A DNA stretch of 10,899 nucleotides from Aquirhabdus sp. GTDB taxonomy: Bacteria; Pseudomonadota; Gammaproteobacteria; Pseudomonadales; Moraxellaceae. Position numbers and translations under genes: made by a program. The stretch lies in the NCBI GenBank assembly GCA_030150595.1, contig JASLFQ010000234.1, forward strand, positions 1 to 10,899, in the 5' to 3' direction. This document shows positions 1 through 6,918 of this stretch, piece by piece (position 1 is the stretch's first letter; the number at the start of each line of letters is the position of its first letter). The notes beneath the pieces are model-generated. The model was given only the letters and a program-made list of their open reading frames with translations, was not told where the DNA came from and did no database searches.

Positions 1-1652
1 CAACCCGATGATGATGTGTTACTTGAACTTAAATTAATGAACATCACAAATAAAATAGTTGCCAGCCCCCAAACCCAAAGACTGGTTTTCTCACCAAAAA
101 AATTATCCGTGCTAAACGATTTCATCGCATCTGCTTTAGACACGATTGCAGGTAAAAAGATGATGCCAAATTGTGCAATGAGCGTCAGAAAAAATGATCC
201 ATTACCCGCCAAAATAATCGGAAGATTGATCGTCCATAAGATAATACTTAACCATTTGAGAACCGCTTGATTCCCATCGGATGGCGTAGTTGAAAGTGTT
301 TCACGCGGCGGTTGTTTCTTACCAAAGGCTTGGCGAACAAAGAACCCAGAAATCGGTGTTGATAAGCTCCAGTTAATCTCGTTCTGATTACGTTCAGAAA
401 CTAGAGTATCAGAGCCATTTTTATATTCGATGATGAAATTGGTATCACCAACTTTAACGCGCCAATTAAATGCACCGACGGCATACAACACTCGCCCTTG
501 GTAAGCCCATTTTCGTTCCCAGCGCTTCTCTTGGAAGAAGGCATTACCCACTTTTTCTTCTGGTATTTCATTGAGAACAATCGTTTTCTGCCAGTGCTCT
601 TCACCGCCATCAACAAGCCATAAGAAACCAGCCTCTAAGCTATACAGTAGATACTCTGTCCACAAGCTTGAAACTTCTTCGCTCACTTCTTCCATTTGCA
701 TCAAGCCGATCACCACATACGCGTGATCATCGAATGTTGCTTTATCACCTAATGAAAGTGCACTTTTCAGCGTCGTGAGTTCTTTGTGCTTAACCAAGAC
801 TTCAGCTTTATCGCCAGCAATGGCTACCTCTGCACGACATGCAGGACATGCCAAATGCTCTGCCATTCCCATCACATAGGGAATTGGACTACCGCAATTT
901 GGACACTCTAAGTTTGTGATTTTGCCCTTAATCTTCCCCGTCGTCGATTGAACCTGATCAGCATCACGTAAGAGTTGGAATTTGAGACCGCTTAGCGTAA
1001 CCGCACGACCCTCATACACTTGCGGCGGATAACCATCGCTGTAATCAAGCGACATAAAACGCGCTTGGACACGGAGATCAGCAACAGAAGTTTGCCAATC
1101 TTTGCCAACCACAAATGGCAGCTCGCCCTGCCCGCCTGTACATGTGGCAGTCCGATGATCCGTTACGCGATAGCTGGCTGACTTATAAGGGACAACTTGA
1201 TTGATCGAGAGTGCGTTAAATTGTGGTGCGTCATCTAAAGTTCCAGTATGACGGGTGAGCACATATAGACCAGACGCATCCGATAACCAGCCATTGGTGC
1301 CATCATCGAATTGCAAATACCACTCATTCCAAAATCCGTCGGTATATTGCAGCTGAATCCGTCCAATCAGCGCAAATCCCAATCCATCGAGAAATCCACT
1401 ACTGCCAATTTGCAGCGGTGAATAATCCTCAAGAATCGCTGACATCTTGCCTTGGTCGCGCACGCTATAGTCATCACGGAGCACTGTCGTTTGGCAATAT
1501 TCACAAACCGCCATTACCGATGCAGGTGATCGAAAAACAACTTGTGCCCCGCAACTTGGACAAGCAGCGTTAAACGCCAGAATTTTCTTCTTACTGGCGG
1601 GTGGATTCGGCGGCGGATTCGAAGGCGCCTGAGGATCGTTCGGATCAGTCAT
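1..1652 (-). CDS. DUF4178 protein with two zinc ribbons and C-terminal membrane helices (3' end outside the window)
   Basis: The minus-strand frame is open from the ATG at 1652 to the window edge, giving 550 residues without a stop. The N-terminus is a Pro/Asn-rich linker (residues 2-19). Zinc ribbon 1 has C31-x2-C34 and C50-x2-C53. A DUF4178-like beta-rich domain follows at about 75-200, with the motif WNEWYLQFDDGTNGWLSD near 108-124. Zinc ribbon 2 has C250-x2-C253 and C269-x2-C272. A second DUF4178-like domain follows at about 295-440, with WTEYLLYS and the echoing EAGFLWLVD. Two or three hydrophobic helices lie at about 467-483, 485-503 and 525-541, and the visible end is Ser-rich. An in-frame TAA at 1665-1667 with no other start codon between fixes the start, although the ribosome site is weak. 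The gene lies 15 bp behind the SPFH gene and is probably co-transcribed. DUF4178 has no known biochemical activity; the ribbons suggest protein or nucleic-acid contacts at the membrane, which is inference. Confidence 0.9.
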   Translation of the reverse strand, partial: MTDPNDPQAPSNPPPNPPASKKKILAFNAACPSCGAQVVFRSPASVMAVCEYCQTTVLRDDYSVRDQGKMSAILEDYSPLQIGSSGFLDGLGFALIGRIQLQYTDGFWNEWYLQFDDGTNGWLSDASGLYVLTRHTGTLDDAPQFNALSINQVVPYKSASYRVTDHRTATCTGGQGELPFVVGKDWQTSVADLRVQARFMSLDYSDGYPPQVYEGRAVTLSGLKFQLLRDADQVQSTTGKIKGKITNLECPNCGSPIPYVMGMAEHLACPACRAEVAIAGDKAEVLVKHKELTTLKSALSLGDKATFDDHAYVVIGLMQMEEVSEEVSSLWTEYLLYSLEAGFLWLVDGGEEHWQKTIVLNEIPEEKVGNAFFQEKRWERKWAYQGRVLYAVGAFNWRVKVGDTNFIIEYKNGSDTLVSERNQNEINWSLSTPISGFFVRQAFGKKQPPRETLSTTPSDGNQAVLKWLSIILWTINLPIILAGNGSFFLTLIAQFGIIFLPAIVSKADAMKSFSTDNFFGEKTSLWVWGLATILFVMFINLSSSNTSSSG

Positions 1653-1667
1653 ACGGACAGCAACTTA

Positions 1668-2696
1668 TCAATTTGACAAAGATTTAAGAATGTCCGCTTT
1701 GGTACTTTCAAAATCGACTTGAGTAATCAACCCTTGATCCAACATCGCTTTGAGTTGGCTTAAGCGTGCTACTAAATCAACAGGCGGCGCTGCTGCTGGC
1801 GTTGGACTAGCTTGGGCAGGTTGAGCCGCTTGTGCAGTCGCGTTTTGCATCGCACCTGCCATCATTTGCCCCATGCCAACACCTGCAGCCAAACCTGCAC
1901 CAACACCCGCAATGCCACCTTCATTTTGTGCAGCCAGAGGAATCGAAGCCGCGACTTGGTATTGAGTGAATTTATTCAAATCGCCCATCATGCCCATGGA
2001 AATGCGCGTATCAATCGCTTTTTGCAACTCTTCAGGCAAGGAGATATTTTCAACGACGAAGGCATCGAGTTTCAGACCGTAACGCGCAAACAACGGTGTC
2101 ATCGTGAGCTTGAGTTGATCGCCCATCACGCCTTGATTAGCCGCTAAATCCAAAAAAGGAATCCCGCTTGATGCGATACCACTGCTGATATTCGATACGA
2201 TCAAGTTGCGTAGTTGTGGCTCAACTTCTTCGCTGCTATAACTCGGTTTTGCACCTGTGATTTCTTGATAAAAGGCTTTTGGATCAGAGATCTGATAAGA
2301 GTACATCCCAAAAGCACGTAGACGCACCATATCAAAATCTTTATCACGTAATGTGATTGGCTGCGGCGTACCCCATTTGCGACCTAATTGCAGTTTAGTG
2401 CTAAAAAAGAAAACGTCGGATTTAAACGGTGATTCAAAAAGCTTATCCCAGTTTTTTAAATACGTGAGTACAGGTAAAGTCTGTGTCGTTAAGCGGTATA
2501 AACCGGGTCCAAACACATCCGCAACTTGCCCTTCATTGACAAAAATGGCGATCTGACTATCGCGTACCGTGAGCTGGGCACCATTACGAATTTCATCGTC
2601 TTGCATCGGAAACCGCCACATCAGCACGTCATCATCTTGCTGATCCCACTGAATCACATCAACAAACTGCTTGCGGATAAATGAACCAATACTCAT
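1668..2696 (-). CDS. SPFH/band-7 domain protein with C-terminal SHOCT segment (YdjI-like)
   Basis: A 342-residue protein. The N-terminus (MSIGSFIRKQFVDVIQW) and the segment QLTVRDSQIAIFVNEGQVAD (41-60) are typical of the YdjI-like branch of the SPFH superfamily, often annotated as virion core protein-like. The SPFH fold spans about 40-250 and includes VFGPGLYRL (61-69) and FGMYSYQISDPKAF (129-142). A Gly/Ala/Met-rich low-complexity stretch (260-290) and a Pro/Ala linker (291-306) lead to a SHOCT-type motif, RLSQLKAMLDQGLITQVDFE (311-330). No transmembrane helix is evident, so membrane attachment is probably peripheral or by oligomerisation. A strong ribosome site (AAGGGAG, about 6 nt before the ATG) supports the start. 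The gene has its own promoter-like sequence. SPFH proteins build membrane microdomain scaffolds, and relatives accompany PspA-type envelope-stress genes. The role here, organising the DUF350, synthase and DUF4178 proteins, is inferred from the neighbourhood. Confidence 0.92.
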   Translation of the reverse strand: MSIGSFIRKQFVDVIQWDQQDDDVLMWRFPMQDDEIRNGAQLTVRDSQIAIFVNEGQVADVFGPGLYRLTTQTLPVLTYLKNWDKLFESPFKSDVFFFSTKLQLGRKWGTPQPITLRDKDFDMVRLRAFGMYSYQISDPKAFYQEITGAKPSYSSEEVEPQLRNLIVSNISSGIASSGIPFLDLAANQGVMGDQLKLTMTPLFARYGLKLDAFVVENISLPEELQKAIDTRISMGMMGDLNKFTQYQVAASIPLAAQNEGGIAGVGAGLAAGVGMGQMMAGAMQNATAQAAQPAQASPTPAAAPPVDLVARLSQLKAMLDQGLITQVDFESTKADILKSLSN

Positions 2697-2724
2697 GACG
2701 CGCTCCCTTTTCTAAATTCTAAAA

Positions 2725-2752
2725 ATTGTATTTTTAAACTGTTAAATTTCAA
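2725..2752 (-). promoter_or_regulatory. Sigma70-like promoter for the SPFH-DUF4178 pair
   Basis: On the minus strand a TTGAAA -35 (2747-2752) and a TACAAT -10 (2725-2730) each match the consensus at 5 of 6 positions and are separated by 16 bp. Transcription would start near 2718, about 20 nt before the SPFH start codon. The 78-bp gap between DUF350 and SPFH is very AT-rich and shows no clear terminator hairpin. This is therefore most likely an internal promoter giving extra SPFH/DUF4178 expression, not a clean operon break. Confidence 0.5.
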
Positions 2753-2774
2753 ATCATTATTTACAGCAATCTCG

Positions 2775-3209
2775 TTAAGATAAACATCCAGCATTCAAGA
2801 TCCCAATTGCCAAGGCAACCGAACCGACAAAGCCACCGACGGCAATATTATTATCAAGCATCTGTTGCTTCAGATCAGGAATTAAACGCGCAGTGATCAC
2901 ATAGCCAAGGAGTTGCACCAACATCGCTGCCAGCGCCCATCCCACGAAGCCGACAAAACTTGCATGATAGACCGCACACGCCGCGAGTGTTAACGCAAAA
3001 CCAATCAATGCGCCTGCAAAACTCAAAGCCGCAGCACTATGTCCAGCCCGAATCAGCGCCATTTCATTATACGGCGTGAACCACATATAGATCACTGAAA
3101 AGATAGTAATTAATACTCCACCCCCAACTAAATAGAGAACATAATTGAGCAGATAAGGCGTCACAATATGGTTGAATTCTTGTCCAATCGTTTGTAGTAA
3201 GTCTTGCAT
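2775..3209 (-). CDS. DUF350 family integral membrane protein (YjfL-like)
   Basis: A 144-residue protein with four hydrophobic helices at about 22-43, 60-80, 84-106 and 122-142. They are arranged as the two-helix repeat typical of DUF350. The family signature TPYNEMALIRAGHSAAALSF (45-64), which follows helix 1, is visible, as is the C-terminal NIAVGGFVGSVALAIGILNAG. The usual Asn before the Ala-Ala pair in the signature appears to be His here. I chose the ATG at 3209 because GGCGGA lies 6 nt before it; an in-frame ATG at 3224 (five residues longer) has only a weak site. The gene starts 27 nt after SpeD and is likely co-transcribed. DUF350 function is unknown. E. coli yjfL lies beside a PspA paralogue and a glutathionylspermidine-synthase-like gene, so a link to polyamines or envelope stress recurs in the family. 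Confidence 0.9.
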   Translation of the reverse strand: MQDLLQTIGQEFNHIVTPYLLNYVLYLVGGGVLITIFSVIYMWFTPYNEMALIRAGHSAAALSFAGALIGFALTLAACAVYHASFVGFVGWALAAMLVQLLGYVITARLIPDLKQQMLDNNIAVGGFVGSVALAIGILNAGCLS

Positions 3210-3236
3210 GACCATTCCGCCCATTTCTATGAATAA

Positions 3237-3608
3237 TTAAGTACGACTTCCACGATTTACACTATGACGCTCAATATTCTTTGGCTCAAACAACGTAATG
3301 AGTTGTTCAAACAACTGTTCTGCTTTTGCGCGATTTTCGCCAGTATGGTTGCAAACATACACATCCAATGTGACATATCCACTAAGTCCCTGTTCTGGCC
3401 AAGTATGCACTGCCACATGAGATTCTGCCAATAGCACAACGCCTGTCACACCAGTCGGTTCAAACTGATGAAAACGTACGCCAACCACTTGCATATTGGC
3501 TTGCTGAACTGCGCTTACAATTTGTGGTTCAAGTTCGCCGAGCGTTGTTAGCAACTCTGCTCGACATTGACAATCATACAGATCAGCAATCAGATGTATC
3601 CCTTTCAT
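3237..3608 (-). CDS. speD: S-adenosylmethionine decarboxylase proenzyme, short prokaryotic (SpeD/class 1B-like)
   Basis: A 123-residue protein that self-cleaves to form a pyruvoyl cofactor and decarboxylates SAM, supplying the aminopropyl donor for polyamine synthesis. The cleavage and active-site block AESHVAVHTWPEQG (61-74) contains S63, the expected pyruvoyl-forming serine, and H68, at the same numbers as in the Thermotoga maritima enzyme. C86 in DVYVCNHT matches that enzyme's catalytic cysteine (C83). The N-terminal MKGIHLIADLYDC is the family's usual opening. The start at 3608 is decided by its ATGA overlap with the FAD gene's TGA stop (3605-3607) and an AGG 9 nt upstream. An upstream ATG at 3641 would add 11 residues absent from the family. 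The overlap implies translational coupling to the FAD protein. Its product should feed the aminopropyltransferase two genes upstream. Confidence 0.93.
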   Translation of the reverse strand: MKGIHLIADLYDCQCRAELLTTLGELEPQIVSAVQQANMQVVGVRFHQFEPTGVTGVVLLAESHVAVHTWPEQGLSGYVTLDVYVCNHTGENRAKAEQLFEQLITLFEPKNIERHSVNRGSRT

Positions 3609-5221
3609 ATGATTCGACCTGCTGCCTGCCAACCCCACCAACTCGCTTCTTCAAAAATAGAATAGCCTGATAGATCACTATGCGCAAACGTCACCTTTTG
3701 ATCGGCATCACGGAGTGCTAATAAACCTTTTTGTGAGAGGTAGCCTTTGACTGGCGCACTCATGGCATGACCTCGCATCATGATTTCAACACCCGCGACA
3801 CACGACCATAAATCAGTTCCATATACATTGATCACATCCTGTATGCCAACATCCAATAATTCATGCACACTCGCTTTCTGCATCCATGCCCGAGCAAGCT
3901 CTGGCGCTTGATCGGCAAATGAATGATAAGCCGTAAACACTGAATGTGGTGGACGCGCTACCCGAATCCATTGTTGTGTTGCGAGCACATAACCTAGGCT
4001 TTTACTGCCATAAACAATGTTTTCCCACGAGATCGGTACATCGCCAACTTCACGCGGAAAACCATTCAACCAAATATTGGACACTAACCACGGTACATGC
4101 GGCAATATATCCTGCTCTACATCAAAACCATAATCTTTTAACTGTGGAAAGACATGCTTGAGCACATGCAGTGGCATAGCGCAAATCGCACGTTTGGCAT
4201 GAATCAGCGTCACCTTGCCCTGCATATCCGTTGACCACACTTGCACACCATCACGCGTTTCCACAAGCCGCATTGCCGCTTGTGAAAGCTGTTGTGGCAG
4301 ACTTGCATCTGACAGTTGCTTCGCTAATGGATTTAAACCCGCGCCCCATGTGACCAGCGCGGTTTGATGAGGCTTCTCACTATCATGAACACGGCTGGAA
4401 AAATAATGAATCCCTGCCCACGCCGACACCTTATCGCTGCCAAAACCATAATCATCACGGCAACCATAATCCAGATACCAACGAAAACTAACAGACGTAT
4501 ATCCCTCACGATCTAGCCATTGATCGAAGGTCATCGTATCCAGTTTGCGCCACTTGGCATCTTGCGATGACAACGCAATCGGAATCGCAAATAAAATTTT
4601 ACCATCGGAGCCGCGTTTGCCTTTCAGGCTATTTACATACGCAAAAAAACGTTGTTGCTGCATCAGATCAGGCGAACCATTTGCAGCAGGCGGCAGTAAT
4701 GTATCGCGCCATTGCTCACGGCTACCCATCCACAATCGTTCCTCTGGCGAATGCACAACACAACGCTCATCATAGCTATTAATATCGCCTAAATCCTGCC
4801 CTTGCAGAATACCAAACGCACGCAATATCTCTTGCACATGCGTTGATTCAGGCGTTGGAAATGGCAAATAATGCGCGCCGCGTGGATAACTCACATCTTG
4901 CCATTGACCACTACTGGCATTGCCGTATTGCTCAAAACCTTGCAGTAATAGAAAGTCCTTAAACCCCGCTTGAGCCAATCGCCACCCTGCCGTCAAACCA
5001 GCAATACCACCACCGAGAATCACCGTATCAACACGTCGTTCACTGCTCGGCGTTGGTAATGTCTGACTGCCCCAATCCCGCGCAAAACGATGCCCTTCTT
5101 TCATGCCACCATCAAGCACTTTGACAGGTAGCCACGGCGGGATCACCGACCAAGATGGCCAGCGACATCCAGCCATCAGGCTACTTGCGGCGGTAAAACC
5201 CAGAAAGTGACGACGATTCAT
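3605..5221 (-). CDS. Tat-targeted FAD-dependent oxidoreductase, amine-oxidase fold, probable lipoprotein
   Basis: A 538-residue protein. The N-terminus NRRHFLGFTAASSLMAGC (2-19) combines a twin-arginine motif (R3, R4, F6, L7) with a lipobox-like end at C19, so a folded flavoprotein is probably exported by Tat and lipid-anchored. The dinucleotide-binding motif VDTVILGGGIAGLTAG (64-79) has G70, G72 and G75. The acidic residue usual at the end of beta-2 is Gln here (LLLQG, 91-95). YPRGAHYLPFP (112-122) is a block I associate with this family of exported NAD(P)/FAD proteins. The C-terminal SGYSIFEEASWWGWQAAGRI (518-537) resembles the FAD-closing motif of flavin amine oxidases. It lies between the aminopropyltransferase and SpeD genes and overlaps SpeD by 4 bp. 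Oxidation of a polyamine or of the module's product is a reasonable inference; no substrate can be read from the sequence. Confidence 0.85.
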   Translation of the reverse strand: MNRRHFLGFTAASSLMAGCRWPSWSVIPPWLPVKVLDGGMKEGHRFARDWGSQTLPTPSSERRVDTVILGGGIAGLTAGWRLAQAGFKDFLLLQGFEQYGNASSGQWQDVSYPRGAHYLPFPTPESTHVQEILRAFGILQGQDLGDINSYDERCVVHSPEERLWMGSREQWRDTLLPPAANGSPDLMQQQRFFAYVNSLKGKRGSDGKILFAIPIALSSQDAKWRKLDTMTFDQWLDREGYTSVSFRWYLDYGCRDDYGFGSDKVSAWAGIHYFSSRVHDSEKPHQTALVTWGAGLNPLAKQLSDASLPQQLSQAAMRLVETRDGVQVWSTDMQGKVTLIHAKRAICAMPLHVLKHVFPQLKDYGFDVEQDILPHVPWLVSNIWLNGFPREVGDVPISWENIVYGSKSLGYVLATQQWIRVARPPHSVFTAYHSFADQAPELARAWMQKASVHELLDVGIQDVINVYGTDLWSCVAGVEIMMRGHAMSAPVKGYLSQKGLLALRDADQKVTFAHSDLSGYSIFEEASWWGWQAAGRII

Positions 5222-5367
5222 GTAAAACGCTCTATGGGGAACACGGAATATCCTTATTAACTGATTAAATTATTGTAGGGGCAACCCTTGTGGTTGCCCT
5301 AGAACACCATCCAAAAAGGGCGACCACAAGGGTCGCCCCTACAAAAAATGGATTTTTATCGCCAAAA
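5222..5367. other. 146-bp gap between synthase and FAD genes, mostly a structured repeat
   Basis: This gap is longer than the other gaps in the module and half of it is the double-hairpin element at 5273-5344. No U-run follows the element on either strand, so it is not a standard intrinsic terminator. The remaining sequence near 5222-5272 is AT-rich and might hold a weak promoter for the FAD gene, but I see no convincing -35/-10 pair. The FAD gene's ribosome site is also weak. Confidence 0.6.
5273..5344. repeat. REP/MITE-like double hairpin (28-bp inverted repeat, each arm itself a hairpin)
   Basis: The left arm (5273-5300) and the reverse complement of the right arm (5317-5344) match at 26 of 28 positions, with a 16-bp spacer. 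Each arm also folds alone with an 8-bp stem and a 5-nt loop: GGGCAACC/GGTTGCCC on the left and GGGCGACC/GGTCGCCC on the right. The only two differences between the arms pair with each other inside each small hairpin (A:T on the left, G:C on the right), a compensatory change. GTAGGGGCGACC-type palindromes recur as interspersed repeats in many bacterial genomes as I recall. I cannot count copies here, so mobility is inference. Confidence 0.85.
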
Positions 5368-6918
5368 TCAGCGAATCACATCGCCCCAATCTTGCTGAAA
5401 ATAATGCACCAACTGCTGATTGTTTAGCTCATTTGGCAGCACATTCCAACGCTTCATATCTAGCGGAAAATGAAACATCGCTTCCGTGGTTTCTTTATCT
5501 AGAAAAGTCATCGGCAAACTGTATTGTGTTGGCGGCTGATAATTTGGGAACTTAGAACCAATAATAAAACCCCACTCACCGAATGACGGCACCAGCGCAT
5601 GATAGGGCGTGGTGTAAAACCCAGCTTTTTCTAAAGTTGCATCCACACACCAAAATGAACGCGGTGCATGATACGGCGAAGTCGATTGCACCACCACTAA
5701 ACCATGTTCCGACAAATGTCGCGCAACCAACCGATACATCGGCACTGAATACAACTTCCCTAAACCAAAATTCGACGGATCTGGAAAATCCATAATGATC
5801 GCATCATAGGTATCCGCATTACTCTCAAGCCAACGCGCAGCATCATCATTAATGACGGTCGCTCGCGGATTCAAAAATGACTTCTGATTTAAGGCAGTCA
5901 ATTCAGCATTGGTTGAAAACAACTTCGTCATCGCAGGATCTAAATCCACCAGCGTCACATGGTCAATGTTCGGATAGCGCAAGACTTCACGTAATGCCAA
6001 ACCATCGCCGCCGCCCAAAATCAATACACGTTTGGCCCAAGGCATCGCCCCTAAAATCGGATGCACTAAAGCTTCGTGATAACGATGTTCGTCGCGACTG
6101 GAAAACTGTAAATTGCCGTTGATATAAAGCCGTAAATCATCTTTCCACTTGGTAATGACTAGGCGCTGATATGGCGTCGTTTGGGCATAAATCACAGGAT
6201 CGCCAAACAACACGCCTTCTGACCATTTCACCAATCGATCAGACACTACAAATGCCGCAAGCAAAATCACCATGGAAAAGATGGTGCGGTTGAACAACAA
6301 ACGCATTTTTGGCAGTTCATCACGAAAGCGCCAAGCCGTCCAACCCGCAATCCCAACATTGGATAGGCCAAATAACAAACCTGAACGCGCCAACCCTAAT
6401 TTCGGCGCAAGAATTAGTGGGAACAGGATAGAAACCGCAAGCGCACCTAGATAGTCAAAGGTCAAAACCTTACTGACTAATTCGCTAAACGCCGTCTGAC
6501 GCTGGTTCAAAATCCGCATGACTAGCGGAATTTCCATACCGACTAAAATGCCAATAATCAGCACCAAGGCATACAACACCACGCGAAATGGCATCGACAA
6601 CCAAGCAAAAATGACAAACAAAAACGTCGCCGACAGTCCACCGACTAAACCCACAAATAATTCAACTTCGATAAATCTCTGCAGCACCTGATCATCATGA
6701 ATATACTTCGACAGATGCGAGCCAATGCCCATTGCAAAAAGGTAAGTCCCAATAATCGTCGAAAATTGTAAGATCGAATCGCCCAGTAAATAACTCGCCA
6801 GCGCACCTGTAATCAGTTCATACGCCAAACCACACGATGCCACCACAAATACAGAAATGATGAGAGAGCGATCAATCGCAATATGATGCTTAGAATCTGT
6901 CGACTTAGTTGGAATCAT
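5368..6918 (-). CDS. Membrane-fused spermidine synthase-like polyamine aminopropyltransferase
   Basis: A 516-residue protein: an N-terminal half with about seven membrane helices (residues about 18-230) fused to a spermidine-synthase domain (about 240-460). The domain would transfer the aminopropyl group of decarboxylated SAM to an amine such as putrescine. Visible motifs are TPYQRLVI (248-255), the substrate loop DEHRYHEALVHP (276-287), the SAM-type loop LILGGGDGLALREVL (299-313), VDLDP (324-328; Asp where Glu is common), DDAARWL (358-364) and DFPDP (377-381). The last keeps both aspartates of the canonical DxxD catalytic motif, and GEWGF (447-451) closes the fold. The ATG at 6918 is preferred: the longer frame needs a TTG at 6975 and adds 19 residues before the family-like N-terminus. 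It has no strong ribosome site. It is the first gene of the module, with SpeD two genes downstream. The exact amine acceptor is unknown. Confidence 0.9.
   Translation of the reverse strand: MIPTKSTDSKHHIAIDRSLIISVFVVASCGLAYELITGALASYLLGDSILQFSTIIGTYLFAMGIGSHLSKYIHDDQVLQRFIEVELFVGLVGGLSATFLFVIFAWLSMPFRVVLYALVLIIGILVGMEIPLVMRILNQRQTAFSELVSKVLTFDYLGALAVSILFPLILAPKLGLARSGLLFGLSNVGIAGWTAWRFRDELPKMRLLFNRTIFSMVILLAAFVVSDRLVKWSEGVLFGDPVIYAQTTPYQRLVITKWKDDLRLYINGNLQFSSRDEHRYHEALVHPILGAMPWAKRVLILGGGDGLALREVLRYPNIDHVTLVDLDPAMTKLFSTNAELTALNQKSFLNPRATVINDDAARWLESNADTYDAIIMDFPDPSNFGLGKLYSVPMYRLVARHLSEHGLVVVQSTSPYHAPRSFWCVDATLEKAGFYTTPYHALVPSFGEWGFIIGSKFPNYQPPTQYSLPMTFLDKETTEAMFHFPLDMKRWNVLPNELNNQQLVHYFQQDWGDVIR

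Noticed and set aside
1812..2147. A 111-codon plus-strand frame.
   Set aside because: It lies wholly antisense to the SPFH gene, whose protein motifs are convincing. The composition (Cys/His/Arg-rich) is typical of a shadow frame.
3609..3641. Longer SpeD start at 3641.
   Set aside because: The added residues are antisense-free but lie inside the FAD coding region and are absent from the family. The ATGA overlap with an AGG site supports 3608.
5273..5344. Reading the double hairpin as an intrinsic terminator after the aminopropyltransferase.
   Set aside because: No T-run follows on the minus strand (the next bases are ATAATTTAATC) or on the plus strand, and the element has the symmetry of an interspersed repeat.
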